DNA of 64,000 bases, taken from positions 682,001-746,000 of the forward strand of contig CBDHES010000002.1 in the NCBI GenBank assembly GCA_965262175.1. Reading direction: 5' to 3'. Below, piece by piece: positions 44,715-53,523 of this stretch. The notes below the pieces were generated by a model. That model was given only the letters and a program-made list of their open reading frames with translations, was not told the origin of the DNA and searched no databases. A program made the position numbers and the translations under genes. Every line of letters begins with the position of its first letter. Within the stretch, counting starts at the first letter, position 1. Origin of the DNA: CADEDH01 sp965262175. Its GTDB lineage: Bacteria; Actinomycetota; Acidimicrobiia; Acidimicrobiales; SZUA-35.

Positions 44715-44770
44715 GAGGTGTGCCCGGGGCGGGATTCGAACCCGCACGATCTTTCGATCCGAGGGGTTTA
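44715..44770 (-). repeat. proximal attachment repeat within tRNA-Leu
   Basis: The tRNA-side copy of the 56-bp direct repeat, covering six bases past the tRNA 3' end and the tRNA up to its anticodon loop. Its partner is at 41862-41917. Confidence 0.85.
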
Positions 44771-44803
44771 AGCCCTCTGCGTCTGCCGTTCCGCCACCCG
44801 GGC
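44721..44803 (-). tRNA. tRNA-Leu (anticodon UAA)
   Basis: 83 bases on the minus strand. The acceptor stem GCCCGGG (44803-44797) pairs with CCCGGGC (44728-44722), followed by discriminator A. The anticodon stem GAGGG/CCCTC encloses CTTAAAC, giving anticodon TAA. A long variable arm (class II) and the T loop GTTCGAATC fit leucine. The 3' CCA is not encoded. It is the integration target of the adjacent element. Confidence 0.93.
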
Positions 44804-44862
44804 TGGACGGCTCATGCTAGTGGTGACCCGTCGTCGGGCGAGACGGCAGGTCGGCCGGTGAC

Positions 44863-45441
44863 TCAACCGGGGCGGCGGACGAAACGGTCGAGCAGCGGGT
44901 CGGCGACGACCCGAGCTGCGCTCGACGCCACCCCGAGCTGAGCCAGGACGAACACCCACTTCATCCCTCGATAGAACCCGCCGGTCTCGACGTCGGGGAG
45001 GGCCAGCATGAGCGGCTCATCGTCGGGTGCGTTGGCGATCACCTCGGGGATCGGCTCGGCGTCGGCATCCTCGGCGTCGAGCGCCGCGGCCGCTTCGGCG
45101 GCCTCAGCAGCCGCTGCCACCTCCTCGGGGGTCGGATCCTCGAGGACGTTGCCGTCCTCGTCGAACACCACGACGGGGCCGAACGTGCACGAGCCCTGGG
45201 TCCGGTCGACGACGGCGAACCGGTTGGACGGCTCGAAGTCGACCAGCTCCCGGCTCAGCTCGTCCTCCCCGAACGCCGAGCACGTCGTCTCGGTCAGCAG
45301 GCGATCGAGCGGGTCGATGATTCGCCGCGCCACGAACAAGCCCACCAGACCGACGATGATGATGGCGGCGAAGACCGCCAACTTGGCGAGCTGCCGGTCC
45401 GAGAGGAACGGCTGGTTCGGGGTGGCGACCGGCTGCGACAT
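44863..45441 (-). CDS. two-helix membrane protein of unknown function
   Basis: 192 aa. A membrane helix at about 22-42 (AVFAAIIIVGLVGLFVARRI), an outside region with two Cys (TTCSAFGED and GSCTFGPVVV) that could form a disulfide, an acidic Ala/Glu stretch, and a second hydrophobic segment near the C-terminus (MKWVFVLAQLGVASSAARVV). No family recognised. Third-position GC is consistent with a real gene. Confidence 0.65.
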   Translation of the reverse strand: MSQPVATPNQPFLSDRQLAKLAVFAAIIIVGLVGLFVARRIIDPLDRLLTETTCSAFGEDELSRELVDFEPSNRFAVVDRTQGSCTFGPVVVFDEDGNVLEDPTPEEVAAAAEAAEAAAALDAEDADAEPIPEVIANAPDDEPLMLALPDVETGGFYRGMKWVFVLAQLGVASSAARVVADPLLDRFVRRPG

Positions 45442-45572
45442 CGGGCCTCGTCAGCGGAGGGAACGGGCGAACCCTGCCAGTATGCAGCATCGCCCGGCTC
45501 GTTTCGCGACGGTGGAGGCCGGCATCGCCGCCGATCGAGCACATCGGCAGCTGGTCTGGCGCACGGGAACGC

Positions 45573-45983
45573 TCAAGCGGCCAGCCGCTCACCGGGAGCC
45601 ACTCCCCCGCTGAACCCGGGAGCCTCGATCAAGAGCGGGCCGACCGCCTGCCACAGTTCATCACGGGCCGCTCCGGCCTCGACCCCCGACAGGCCCGCCG
45701 CGGCGACGATCCCATCGATCATGTCGCCCGCGACCGCCATCGCCGGACGGTTCCGAAGCGCGACCGAGACCGTGGCCGATCCGTCCCGGCCGCGCCGGAT
45801 CGACCGCCGCAGCCCGGCCACCTTTGGCGGGCTGCGGAACGCCGGCACCATCAGGCCCCGATCGCGGGCGGTATCGCTCAGGCGGCGGGCCATCGCCGCG
45901 AACCGCACCGAGGTGAGCTCGCCCCCGGCCGAGCCGGGGTGACCGTCGATCTCCTGATTCGCTGGCCCGTGGTGGGTGGCCAT
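45573..45983 (-). CDS. hypothetical protein, 136 aa
   Basis: Started at ATG 45983. The central part reads as a folded domain: GELTSVRFAAMARRLSDTAR, FRSPPKVAGLRRSIRRGRDG, then ATVSVALRNRPAMAVAGDMI and DGIVAAAGLSG. The ends are disordered. It is divergent from the RecB-like nuclease gene. No domain could be named. Confidence 0.6.
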   Translation of the reverse strand: MATHHGPANQEIDGHPGSAGGELTSVRFAAMARRLSDTARDRGLMVPAFRSPPKVAGLRRSIRRGRDGSATVSVALRNRPAMAVAGDMIDGIVAAAGLSGVEAGAARDELWQAVGPLLIEAPGFSGGVAPGERLAA

Positions 45984-46205
45984 CGTCGTCTCCGACCCGC
46001 TGAATCGCTCAGCTGCCTCGTGGTGCTTCTGCTGATGACCAGTATGGGTCGGGCGTGTGACAGCCACCGGAGCGCCCGGCCCGGTCCGGCACCGCGGAGG
46101 GCCGACCATCACCCCGTTCGGCCGCCCGACCTCCTACGTTGTGCCTGGTGGTCGGGGTCACGGCGGCGCCGGCCAAGCCTTCGACGGCTGTCGTCGGCGC
46201 GCACC

Positions 46206-47180
46206 ATGTCGGACCTCATCGAGAAACCGAAGCTCAACCCGGCCCAGCAACAGGTCACCGACGACCTCGGTGCCCGCCGCGAAGATCGGCCGAGCTTCCG
46301 CGACGACCTCCGTGAGCACCTCCGCCACGAGATCGAGGAGTCGCTGGCGGCGCTCCTGACCGACGTCCCCAAGCTGCCGCTGTCGGTGACCAAGCACGAC
46401 CTCTCGACCCTCCACGGCTGCGAGGCCCGCTACGTGGCCGAGCGCGACGTCGAGTTCGCCTGGACGGTGCCGATGGCCCGGGGCACGGTGGCCCACAAGG
46501 CGATCGAGCTGCTGGTCACCTGGAGGGGCGAGCCGATCCCGATGGACCTGGTCGACGCAGCGATGGGGCGGCTGGAGCAGAGCGAGCGAGGCGTCGGAAC
46601 GTTCATCGCCGCCCTCGACGCCGCCGAGCGGGCCGAGTTGGCCGGTCAGGTGAACGACTACGTCGCCGCCTTCCTCGACACGTTCCCCCCGCTCAACCGG
46701 CGGTGGGTGCCGGTCGCCGAATCCCGGGTCCGGGCCGAGTTGTGCGAGGACCAGCTCTCCCTCCAGGGGCGGGTCGACCTCAGCCTCGGTCGCCCCGACG
46801 GCAACGTCGCCGGCAAGGTCCTCATCGACCTGAAGACCGGCCGACCGGCCACCGCCCACATCGAGGACCTCCGCTTCTACGCCCTGCTGGAGACGATGAA
46901 GGTCGGCGTGCCGCCCCGGCTCCTGGTCAGCTACTACCTCGAGGCGGGGGAACCCCGGCGGGAGGAGGTCACCGAAGACCTGCTGTGGTCGACCGCCAAG
47001 CGGCTGGTCGACGGGGTGGCCAAGCTGATCGAGCTGACCGCCCGAACCCCTCGCACCCCGGCCACCTCGCCGGGCCCGATGTGCCGGTGGTGTCCGGCGT
47101 TCCCGACCTGTGACGACGGCCAACGGGCCGAAGCCGATCGGGTCGCCCGCGAACAGGGCGAGGCCGACCAGGCCGACTGA
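46206..47180 (+). CDS. PD-(D/E)xK nuclease with Fe-S Cys cluster (RecB/Cas4/AddB-like)
   Basis: 324 aa. The nuclease core shows GTVAHKAIELLV (His motif), GRVDLSLG, and VLIDLKTGRPAT, giving the Asp...Asp-x-Lys metal site, with DLRFYALL following. Cys72 (LHGCEARY) and Cys293, Cys296 and Cys302 (CRWCPAFPTC) match the four ligands of the 4Fe-4S cluster found in AddB, Cas4 and related repair nucleases. No helicase or Cas gene is adjacent, so a stand-alone repair nuclease is most likely. ATG 46206 is preferred over upstream in-frame codons lacking similarity. Confidence 0.85.
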   Translation: MSDLIEKPKLNPAQQQVTDDLGARREDRPSFRDDLREHLRHEIEESLAALLTDVPKLPLSVTKHDLSTLHGCEARYVAERDVEFAWTVPMARGTVAHKAIELLVTWRGEPIPMDLVDAAMGRLEQSERGVGTFIAALDAAERAELAGQVNDYVAAFLDTFPPLNRRWVPVAESRVRAELCEDQLSLQGRVDLSLGRPDGNVAGKVLIDLKTGRPATAHIEDLRFYALLETMKVGVPPRLLVSYYLEAGEPRREEVTEDLLWSTAKRLVDGVAKLIELTARTPRTPATSPGPMCRWCPAFPTCDDGQRAEADRVAREQGEADQAD

Positions 47181-47245
47181 CCAGGCCGGCCCACCGGGCC
47201 GACCCGGGCTCGCCGGGCCGACCGGGGCTCGGGGCCGGGCCGGGC

Positions 47246-48448
47246 TCAGCGGTTGACGGCCGAGTGATCGTCGGCGTTGGGCGGTGGGTACACCATCCGG
47301 AACAGGAACCAGGCGGCGAGGCCGCTGAGAACCGGGAACAGCCACGACACCAACCGGTAGACGATCGTGGCCAGCCCGGCGTGGGTCTGGCTTATACCCG
47401 AGAGCGTCAGCGTCGAGTACAGGCCGACTTCGACGAACCCCACCCCACCCGGTGTGAACGGCATCATCGTCAGCACCGAGGCGGTGGCGAAGGCGAGCAG
47501 CACCAGGCTCAGCCGGGGCTCGGCCCCCACCGCGTACAGGGCGGCGATCAGGGCCAGGTAGTCGAAGGCCCAGTTGCCGGCCGCCGCCCCGACGGCCTTC
47601 GGCCACCGGGGACCCAGCACCTCGACGAGGCGATCCCGCTCGGTGACCACCCGCTCGGCATCGAACCGCCACCGCCGATCGAAGAGACGACCGATCAGGT
47701 ACACCGAACGAGCGGTGAACCGGCCGACGGCCCGAAGCGGACGGGTGTAGCGGACGGCGATCACCCCCAACGCCATCAGCACGACGAAGAACACGGCCCC
47801 GACGAACGCCGCCGGCAGCAGTCGCTCCGGCACCGGGGCCCCGGCCAGGGCCAGCAGGCCGGCCGCGGTGGGGATGGCGAACAGCAGGGCGTTGCTGAGG
47901 ATGCTGGTGGCGGCCATGGCGCTGGCCGCCTGGGGGGCGGCCACACCGCTCACCTCCAGCATCCGGTACAGGGACGCGCCCCCAACCGCCGCCCCGCCGG
48001 GCACGACCCGGCTGACCGAGTTCGACACCAGCTGGCTGGTGGCCGCCACGAACCACGACACCCCGGGCAGCATCTCCTTGATCAGCCACCACATGCACAG
48101 GAAGCTGATCGTCTCGAACACGACCATCAGCACGATCCAGCCGACCTCGACGTCCCGGAGCTGATCGACCGAGGAGAGGATGTCGAACAGCTCCTGCTGC
48201 ACCAGGTACAGCAGCAGGACCCCGACCGCCAGCACCACCCCCCGAACCAGGATCCGCCGGATCAGCGGCAGGCCGCCGGGGCGGTGCTTGATCTCCTCGA
48301 CGACCTCCGCCGAGCGGAGGTCGGCCAGCTGCTCGGTGTCGACCGTCACCGCCTCGCCATCATCGAGTTCCTCGCCGAGCGGCTCGTCGTCGGTCAGTTC
48401 GTCGTTGGCGTAGCCGTCGGCCGCGTCCCCGCCGGTCCCGTCGATCAC
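47246..48448 (-). CDS. lysylphosphatidylglycerol synthase-like (UPF0104) membrane protein
   Basis: 400 aa. An acidic cytoplasmic N-terminus precedes eight or so membrane helices. Family motifs include SRVVPGGAAVGGASLYRML and MMPFTPGGVGFVEVGL, typical of the LPG_synthase_TM/AglD flippase domain. The catalytic tRNA-transferase domain of MprF is absent, so it is probably a lipid-linked flippase-like protein. GTG 48448 overlaps the Maf stop by GTGA, indicating one operon. Confidence 0.85.
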   Translation of the reverse strand: MIDGTGGDAADGYANDELTDDEPLGEELDDGEAVTVDTEQLADLRSAEVVEEIKHRPGGLPLIRRILVRGVVLAVGVLLLYLVQQELFDILSSVDQLRDVEVGWIVLMVVFETISFLCMWWLIKEMLPGVSWFVAATSQLVSNSVSRVVPGGAAVGGASLYRMLEVSGVAAPQAASAMAATSILSNALLFAIPTAAGLLALAGAPVPERLLPAAFVGAVFFVVLMALGVIAVRYTRPLRAVGRFTARSVYLIGRLFDRRWRFDAERVVTERDRLVEVLGPRWPKAVGAAAGNWAFDYLALIAALYAVGAEPRLSLVLLAFATASVLTMMPFTPGGVGFVEVGLYSTLTLSGISQTHAGLATIVYRLVSWLFPVLSGLAAWFLFRMVYPPPNADDHSAVNR

Positions 48449-49086
48449 GCCCGGGCACCCGCCCACGTGGTGAGGGGCCACCCCAGGTCGGTGCACAAGC
48501 GGTCGACGAGGTGGACGGGGAGGCCGACGACCGAGTGATAGGAGCCTTCGATCCGCTCGACGAAGAGCGCCCCCCGCCCCTGGATGGCGTAGGCGCCGGC
48601 CTTGCCGACCGGCTCGCCGGACGCGACGTAGCAGTCGATGTCGGCGGCGTCGAGCGACCGGAACCGCACCGCCGTCGACTCGTCACCGACCTCGACGCCG
48701 TCGGCGTCGACGACCGCCACCCCGGTGATGACCGTGTGGGTCCGACCCGACAACCGGCTCAGCATCGTCCTCGCCTCGGCGGGGCAGGTCGGCTTGCCGA
48801 AGATCTCGCCGTCGATCGTCACGGTGGTGTCGGCCCCGATGACCACGATGCGCGACGGCACGGTGCCCCCACTCCCCGCGACGTAACGGGCCAGGACGGC
48901 ATCGGCCTTGGCCCGGGCCAGTCGAACCACCAGCGCCGCCGGCGTCTCGGATGGCAGCGGGGTCTCGTCGATGTCGGCCGGGGTCAGATCGGCCTCGACG
49001 CCGCTCGCCCGGAGAAGGTCCCGACGGCGCGGCGAAGCCGAGGCCAGCACCAGCCGCGGCCGCGAACCCACACCGTTGGGAGTCAT
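48445..49086 (-). CDS. maf: Maf-like nucleoside triphosphate pyrophosphatase
   Basis: 213 aa. The N-terminal signature LVLASASPRRRDLL, the metal/catalytic VVIGADTTVTIDGEIFGKP and the C-terminal AYAIQGRGALFVERIEGSYH all match Maf/YhdE. These enzymes remove modified or standard NTPs (dTTP, UTP or m7GTP). ATG 49086 lies just before the signature; the long open frame upstream is antisense to the enoyl-CoA hydratase gene. It is coupled to the flippase-like gene. Confidence 0.9.
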   Translation of the reverse strand: MTPNGVGSRPRLVLASASPRRRDLLRASGVEADLTPADIDETPLPSETPAALVVRLARAKADAVLARYVAGSGGTVPSRIVVIGADTTVTIDGEIFGKPTCPAEARTMLSRLSGRTHTVITGVAVVDADGVEVGDESTAVRFRSLDAADIDCYVASGEPVGKAGAYAIQGRGALFVERIEGSYHSVVGLPVHLVDRLCTDLGWPLTTWAGARA

Positions 49087-49272
49087 GGCTCCATGGTAGG
49101 GGGAGCGGTCGAACCAGTCATGGGCACGGCCCCCATCTCCCCCTGCCGACCAGGGGAGACAGGGCCCGCTGCCGACCCTGCTCGGACCGCCGGCCACATC
49201 CGCCAGCGGGACCGGGGCCGGCTGGGGCCTGCGGTTTTCGCCGGCCGGAGCCAGGTGCCACACTTGGCCGCC

Positions 49273-50025
49273 ATGGATCTCGTACGAGTCGAAACCGCCG
49301 ACGGTGTCGGCACCATCACCCTCAACGACCCCGACCGGCGCAACGCGGTGACCCTGGACATGTGCGCCCAGCTCGACGAGGTCATCACCTCTCTCGAAGC
49401 CGACGACTCGGTCAAGGCGCTGGTGATCACCGGCGCGCCGCCGGCCTTCTGCGCCGGGGCCGACCTGAGCCACCTCGGCGACTCCGCCGAGGAGGGTCTG
49501 CTGGCCATCTACGAGGGGTTCCTCCGGGTCGGTCGCTGCCCGCTGCCGACCATCGCCGCCGTCAACGGGGCGGCGGTCGGGGCGGGGATGAACCTGGCCC
49601 TGATCTGCGACGTCCGCCTCGCCGGCCGATCGGCCAAGTTCGACGACCGCTTCCTCAACCTCGGCATCCACCCCGGCGGCGGCCACACCTGGATGTTCCA
49701 GAACATCACCGACCCCCAGGTCACGGCGGCGGCGGTGTTGTTCAGCGAGGTGATGGACGGCCCCGAGGCCGAGCGGGTCGGCCTGGCCTACCGGTGCTAC
49801 GACGACGACGAGCTCCTCGGAGCGGCCCACGAGATGGCTGCCCGGGCCGGCGCCAACGACCGGGAGCTGATCATGCGGACCAAGCAGACGATCCAGGACA
49901 TCCGCTACGTCACCAGCCAGCGGGCCGCCGTCGACCACGAGCTCGGCCCCCAGGCGTGGTCGACCCGCCGGCCGTTGTTCCGGGCCACCCTCGACAAGCT
50001 GAAGGCCCGCATCTCCAGCCGCTGA
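49273..50025 (+). CDS. enoyl-CoA hydratase/isomerase family protein
   Basis: 250 aa crotonase fold. FCAGADLSHLGD carries the oxyanion-hole CAGAD, and the second oxyanion motif is AAVNGAAVGAGMNLAL. The usual catalytic Glu positions are not both evident: the region reads GIHPGGGHTWMFQ where hydratases have a Glu. It may therefore be an isomerase or a divergent hydratase. It is convergent with a GNAT gene over a hairpin. Confidence 0.87.
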   Translation: MDLVRVETADGVGTITLNDPDRRNAVTLDMCAQLDEVITSLEADDSVKALVITGAPPAFCAGADLSHLGDSAEEGLLAIYEGFLRVGRCPLPTIAAVNGAAVGAGMNLALICDVRLAGRSAKFDDRFLNLGIHPGGGHTWMFQNITDPQVTAAAVLFSEVMDGPEAERVGLAYRCYDDDELLGAAHEMAARAGANDRELIMRTKQTIQDIRYVTSQRAAVDHELGPQAWSTRRPLFRATLDKLKARISSR

Positions 50026-50031
50026 GCAGTA

Positions 50032-50053
50032 CCGGGCCTCCGGTCAGGCCCGG
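50032..50053. terminator. hairpin between convergent genes
   Basis: CCGGGCC (50032-50038) pairs with GGCCCGG (50047-50053) around an 8-base loop. It lies between the ends of the enoyl-CoA hydratase and GNAT genes and probably serves both strands. Confidence 0.55.
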
Positions 50054-50076
50054 CTCGGAGCCGGGTCGACCGAGGG

Positions 50077-50670
50077 CTACAGCCAGTCGGCGATCAGGTC
50101 GGCCCGGCGGGCCTGCCACTCGTCGGCGGTCATGGCGTAGCGGATGTGGTCCTCCCACACCCCGTTGATCTCCAGGTACCGCTCGGCGATCCCCTCCGAC
50201 CGGACATCCAGCTTCTCCACCACCCGTCGCGATGCCTTGTTTCGGGGCACGATCGAGATCTGGATGCGGTGGAGGGCCTGGTCTTCGAAGGCGAACTTGG
50301 CGATGACCACGACCGCCTCGGGCATGTACCCGTTGCCGGCCCATGCCTCGTCGATCCAGTAGCCGACGTAGGCGTTCTGGAAGGGGCCCCGCTGGACGGA
50401 GTTGAGGTTGATCTCGCCTGCGACCTGGCCGTCGACGAAGATCCCGAACCCGAACCCGGTGCCCAGCTGCCACTCCCGCTCACGGGCGTGGCACCGCATG
50501 GCGAACGCGCTCCGGTCCTCGACGACGTCGGGGGCGTTTGGCGGCCGGGACGGCTCCCACTTGGTCAGCCACTCGACATTGCGCCGGCGTACTTCTCGCC
50601 ACTGATCGAAGTCGGACGGTAGGAGCTGTCGGAGGACGATCCGGCGCCCGAGCAGAGTCGTCGAAGACAC
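50077..50670 (-). CDS. GNAT acetyltransferase (RimJ/RimL type)
   Basis: 197 aa from GTG 50670. The order is that of RimJ-like N-acetyltransferases: TTLLGRRIVLRQLLPSDFDQ, FGIFVDGQVAGEINLNSVQR, NAYVGYWIDEAWAGNGYMPE (the acetyl-CoA loop) and IVPRNKASRRVVEKL. They acetylate protein N-termini or small amines. In-frame starts exist upstream (for example 50706) but add a basic, unstructured stretch. Confidence 0.85.
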   Translation of the reverse strand: MSSTTLLGRRIVLRQLLPSDFDQWREVRRRNVEWLTKWEPSRPPNAPDVVEDRSAFAMRCHAREREWQLGTGFGFGIFVDGQVAGEINLNSVQRGPFQNAYVGYWIDEAWAGNGYMPEAVVVIAKFAFEDQALHRIQISIVPRNKASRRVVEKLDVRSEGIAERYLEINGVWEDHIRYAMTADEWQARRADLIADWL

Positions 50671-50781
50671 CCGGGCGATCCTAGTCCCTCGTCGCGAGCG
50701 GCTCATCGTCGCTGTGGTACGGCTCATGACGGGGTCTACGCCCCGGGTCGGGGGGTCGGTTCCCACGGCCGGCGAGGCCGA

Positions 50782-51729
50782 TCATGACCAGCTGGCCAGC
50801 ACCCCGTCGGCCAACCCTCGCTGGGAGACGAGGACGGTCTCGACGTCGAGCCGTCGCATCACCTCGACCAGCAACCCGCAGCCGCCGACGATGTCGTCGA
50901 CCCGGGACGACGGCAGTCCCGGGTTGTGGGCCCGGTCGGCTCGGGACTCGGTGGCGACGGTGCGAAACACGTCCTCGACCGCCTCCCTCGTCAACTCGAA
51001 GGCGTGGAGCGGGCCGTCGCCCTCGCCGTTGAGCGGGTCGTCGTCGACCAGGCCGACCTCGACCGCGGCGATCGTGACCACCCCGCCGAGGGCGAGCACG
51101 GTCGCCCCGTCGTCGAGTGCCGGTCGGAGCTCGGCCAGCTCCCGGTGAAGGTCCTCGACGTGGAGGGCGACGACCGACAACGCGGCCGACAGCTCCTCGG
51201 GCCGCGGCGGATCGCTCTCGACGTAGGTGCGAGCCAGGAGCGAGCCCCCGATCGGCAGGGAGTGGGCGGCCACCGGGCCGTCGGCGGTCCCGACCGTCAA
51301 CTCGGTCGACGCCCCGCCGAGGTCGATCGTGGCCACCGGTCCGGCCGCCAGCGCCGGATCGGAGCACGCCCCGAGGAACGCCAACCGCGCCTCGGACTCA
51401 CCGTCGAGGATCTCGAGCTCGACGCCGAGGGCGTCGGCGACGACGGCGGCCATCGCCGCGCCGTTGACGGCGTGGCGGGCGGCGGCGGTCCCGACCGCCC
51501 GAAGGGTGGCCCCCCGGTCGGCGGCCAGCTGGCGGTAGCCGGTCAGGGCGGTGGCCAGCCGCTCGAGGGCGGCCGGCTCGATGGTGGTCGGGGTCAGCCG
51601 ACCGGTACTCGACATCGAGACGCCACCCAGGGCGACGTCGGCGCTCCGCCGGACCCGGCGTTGCCCGTCGGTCAGCACCAGCTTGGCCGACAGCGAACCG
51701 ACGTCGACCACCCCTCGCCAGTCCATCAC
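50782..51729 (-). CDS. ppx: Ppx/GppA-family phosphatase
   Basis: 315 aa. The actin-like ATPase motifs are present: VVDVGSLSAKLVL (phosphate 1), LRAVGTAAARHAVN, and ATIDLGGASTELTVG (phosphate 2). DIVGGCGLLVEVM is near the end. These enzymes hydrolyse polyphosphate or pppGpp. The first motif has SLSAK where GSNS or GTNS is usual. ATG 51729 overlaps the DUF501 stop by ATGA. Confidence 0.87.
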   Translation of the reverse strand: MMDWRGVVDVGSLSAKLVLTDGQRRVRRSADVALGGVSMSSTGRLTPTTIEPAALERLATALTGYRQLAADRGATLRAVGTAAARHAVNGAAMAAVVADALGVELEILDGESEARLAFLGACSDPALAAGPVATIDLGGASTELTVGTADGPVAAHSLPIGGSLLARTYVESDPPRPEELSAALSVVALHVEDLHRELAELRPALDDGATVLALGGVVTIAAVEVGLVDDDPLNGEGDGPLHAFELTREAVEDVFRTVATESRADRAHNPGLPSSRVDDIVGGCGLLVEVMRRLDVETVLVSQRGLADGVLASWS

Positions 51730-52196
51730 TGCTCCTTCGGTAGCTCGGCGGGTTGGGTCGGGTCGAATGCGTCACCGGTGGCGGACAGGCGCTCCTCGAC
51801 CCACCGGCCGACCGGATCGTCCGCCCCGACCAGGTGGTTGGCGTAGTGGGCGTGGAGGCACTTGACGCCGGTCCGGGTGCCTCCGACCCCACCGAAGGGA
51901 CGGGGGCCGGTGTGGCCCGCCGGGATGCGGGCATCTCGCTCGGCGGCGTAGCGGGCGTGGGCCGCTTCCAGCGCCCGGGGGTCGACCTCGGCCTCCGCCG
52001 CCTTCACCCCGCCGATCGACTCCAGCTTGCCGACCGCCTTCACCAGGCGCCGGTCGACGAGCCAGAACCGGGTCGGCATCGGCCGCCCGCTGTCGAGGAG
52101 CGGCTCGTTGGCCAGGACGACCGGGTGCCCATCGTCGCGACGGAGCGCGACGGCGAACGACCCCTGTGGCCGACGGCCGAGGAGCCGGGTCACCAC
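51726..52196 (-). CDS. DUF501 family protein
   Basis: 156 aa. The family pattern is PTRFWLVDRRLVKAVGKLES at about 41-60 and GVGGTRTGVKCLHAHYANHL, with conserved Cys/His that may bind metal. DUF501 genes normally stand between divIC/ftsB and ppx in actinobacteria; here the ppx side is kept but ftsB is 6 kb away. Function unknown. Confidence 0.9.
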   Translation of the reverse strand: MVTRLLGRRPQGSFAVALRRDDGHPVVLANEPLLDSGRPMPTRFWLVDRRLVKAVGKLESIGGVKAAEAEVDPRALEAAHARYAAERDARIPAGHTGPRPFGGVGGTRTGVKCLHAHYANHLVGADDPVGRWVEERLSATGDAFDPTQPAELPKEQ

Positions 52197-52243
52197 CTCC
52201 CGATCGTCAGCGGTGTCCAGAGCGATCGGCCCTCCGGTGGGCC

Positions 52244-52954
52244 TCAGCCCCGACCGAGGAGCCAGTAGAGGATGAGGGCGACGACGGCCAGGCCACCAGC
52301 TGCCGGGATCGCCCGCTTGGCCATCGTGCCACCGGCGACCGACATGATGTCGACCGGCTGGGCCTCGGGGCTGTCGATCTTGCGGACACCCTCTTCCATG
52401 GCAGCGGCGCCCGACGCTGCGGTCGGGGTGGCCGAGGCGGCGGGAGCGGTCGGCGTGCTGGGGGCGGCGGCGACCCCGGCCCCGTTGGCGTCGGCGGCAG
52501 CCGGCCGACCCTCGGTCTCCAGCTTCTCTCGGAGGTTCTCGGTGAACTGGGTGAGGAGCTTCTTCGAGACGTCCTCGATGGCCCCTCGACCGAAGCTGGC
52601 GATCCGCCCGCTGAGACCGAGGTCGGTGTGGATGTTGACCGTGGTCTGCCCGTCACCGACCGGCTCCATCCGGGCCGTCACGAGGGCGTTGGCGTTGCCC
52701 TGACGGGGGTCGCGTCCCTCGGCCTTGAGCTTGGCCACCTTGTTGGCGACGTCCTGCTCGACGAACGACGCCTTGCCCTTGTACTGGGCGGTGATCGGAC
52801 CGACCTTGATCTTCACCAGACCCCGGTACTCGTCACCCTCGACCTCGGTCAGCTGAGCGCCCGGCATGCAGGGAGCGATGAACTCCAGGTCGTTGAGGAT
52901 CGTCCAGGTCTCCTCCACGTTCCGGTCGATCACGAATTCGTTGGTCAACTCCAT
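52244..52954 (-). CDS. coxG: CoxG-like SRPBCC membrane-anchored protein
   Basis: 236 aa. Residues 1-150 are a CoxG/SRPBCC domain: NEFVIDRNVEETWTILNDLE, IAPCMPGAQLTEVEGDEYRG and VKIKVGPITAQYKGKASF. An Ala/Pro/Thr linker leads to one C-terminal membrane helix (about 215-232). CoxG recruits carbon monoxide dehydrogenase to the membrane. It overlaps the MocA-like gene by 10 bases and ends the Mo-hydroxylase accessory set. Confidence 0.85.
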   Translation of the reverse strand: MELTNEFVIDRNVEETWTILNDLEFIAPCMPGAQLTEVEGDEYRGLVKIKVGPITAQYKGKASFVEQDVANKVAKLKAEGRDPRQGNANALVTARMEPVGDGQTTVNIHTDLGLSGRIASFGRGAIEDVSKKLLTQFTENLREKLETEGRPAAADANGAGVAAAPSTPTAPAASATPTAASGAAAMEEGVRKIDSPEAQPVDIMSVAGGTMAKRAIPAAGGLAVVALILYWLLGRG

Positions 52955-53502
52955 CGCCGCAAATCCTCCACGGTGTCGATGTCCACGGGGTTCCCCCCGC
53001 ACGGTACCTCGACCACGAGGTCGGGCCGCCCTCTCATCAGATTCCGGGCCCCGGCATCGCCGGTTCGTTCGACCAGGTCCCACACGGTGGCGTGCAGTTT
53101 GACCGGGGGCCGACGGGCGCCCTCGAAGGTTGCGGTGACGATCGCTCCCGCCGCCTCGCCGACCGCCCGCCACGCCTCGGCGGGGACAAGCGGCTGGTCG
53201 CCCAGCCCGATCACCACCGCATCGTGGCCTCCGGCCCGGGCGGCGTCGATCGCCGCGCCGACCGAGGTCGACTGCCCCTCGGCCCACCGGTCGTTGACCA
53301 CGACGGTCGCGCCGTCGGGCACCAGGTCGGTCAGGTCGACCGACCCGACCACGACGAGCAGCTCATCGAACGCGGCGTCCCGGGCCGCGTCGAGCACCCA
53401 GCCAACGACCGGACGACCCCGGAACGAGGCCCGCAGCTTGTGCTCCGGAGCGGCGAACCGGGTCCCGCCACCGGCGGCCAGGACCGCCCCGGCGACCGTC
53501 AC
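52945..53502 (-). CDS. mocA: MobA/MocA-like molybdenum cofactor nucleotidyltransferase
   Basis: 185 aa. The nucleotide-binding N-terminus is AGAVLAAGGGTRFAAPEHKL, and VVIGLGDQPLVPAEAW holds the metal Asp. PPVKLHATVWDLV and GNPVDIDTVEDL follow the family pattern. It probably attaches CMP to molybdopterin for xanthine dehydrogenase/CO dehydrogenase-type enzymes. The context of XdhC and Cox genes supports MocA over a sugar nucleotidyltransferase. Confidence 0.82.
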   Translation of the reverse strand: MTVAGAVLAAGGGTRFAAPEHKLRASFRGRPVVGWVLDAARDAAFDELLVVVGSVDLTDLVPDGATVVVNDRWAEGQSTSVGAAIDAARAGGHDAVVIGLGDQPLVPAEAWRAVGEAAGAIVTATFEGARRPPVKLHATVWDLVERTGDAGARNLMRGRPDLVVEVPCGGNPVDIDTVEDLRRWS

Positions 53503-53523
53503 CGCACCATCACGATCGGGGCC

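Larger units (their letters stand above)
41862..44770. mobile_element. small integrated element at tRNA-Leu(UAA)
   Basis: A 56-bp direct repeat of the 3' part of tRNA-Leu (one mismatch) bounds 2.9 kb. Inside are a nuclease-like gene, a putative lipoprotein gene and, next to the intact tRNA, the C-terminal stump of a tyrosine recombinase. Composition is lower in GC than the flanks, most visibly at 43600-44400. This is the standard signature of site-specific integration into a tRNA 3' end. The integrase is broken, so the element is presumably stuck. Confidence 0.75.
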
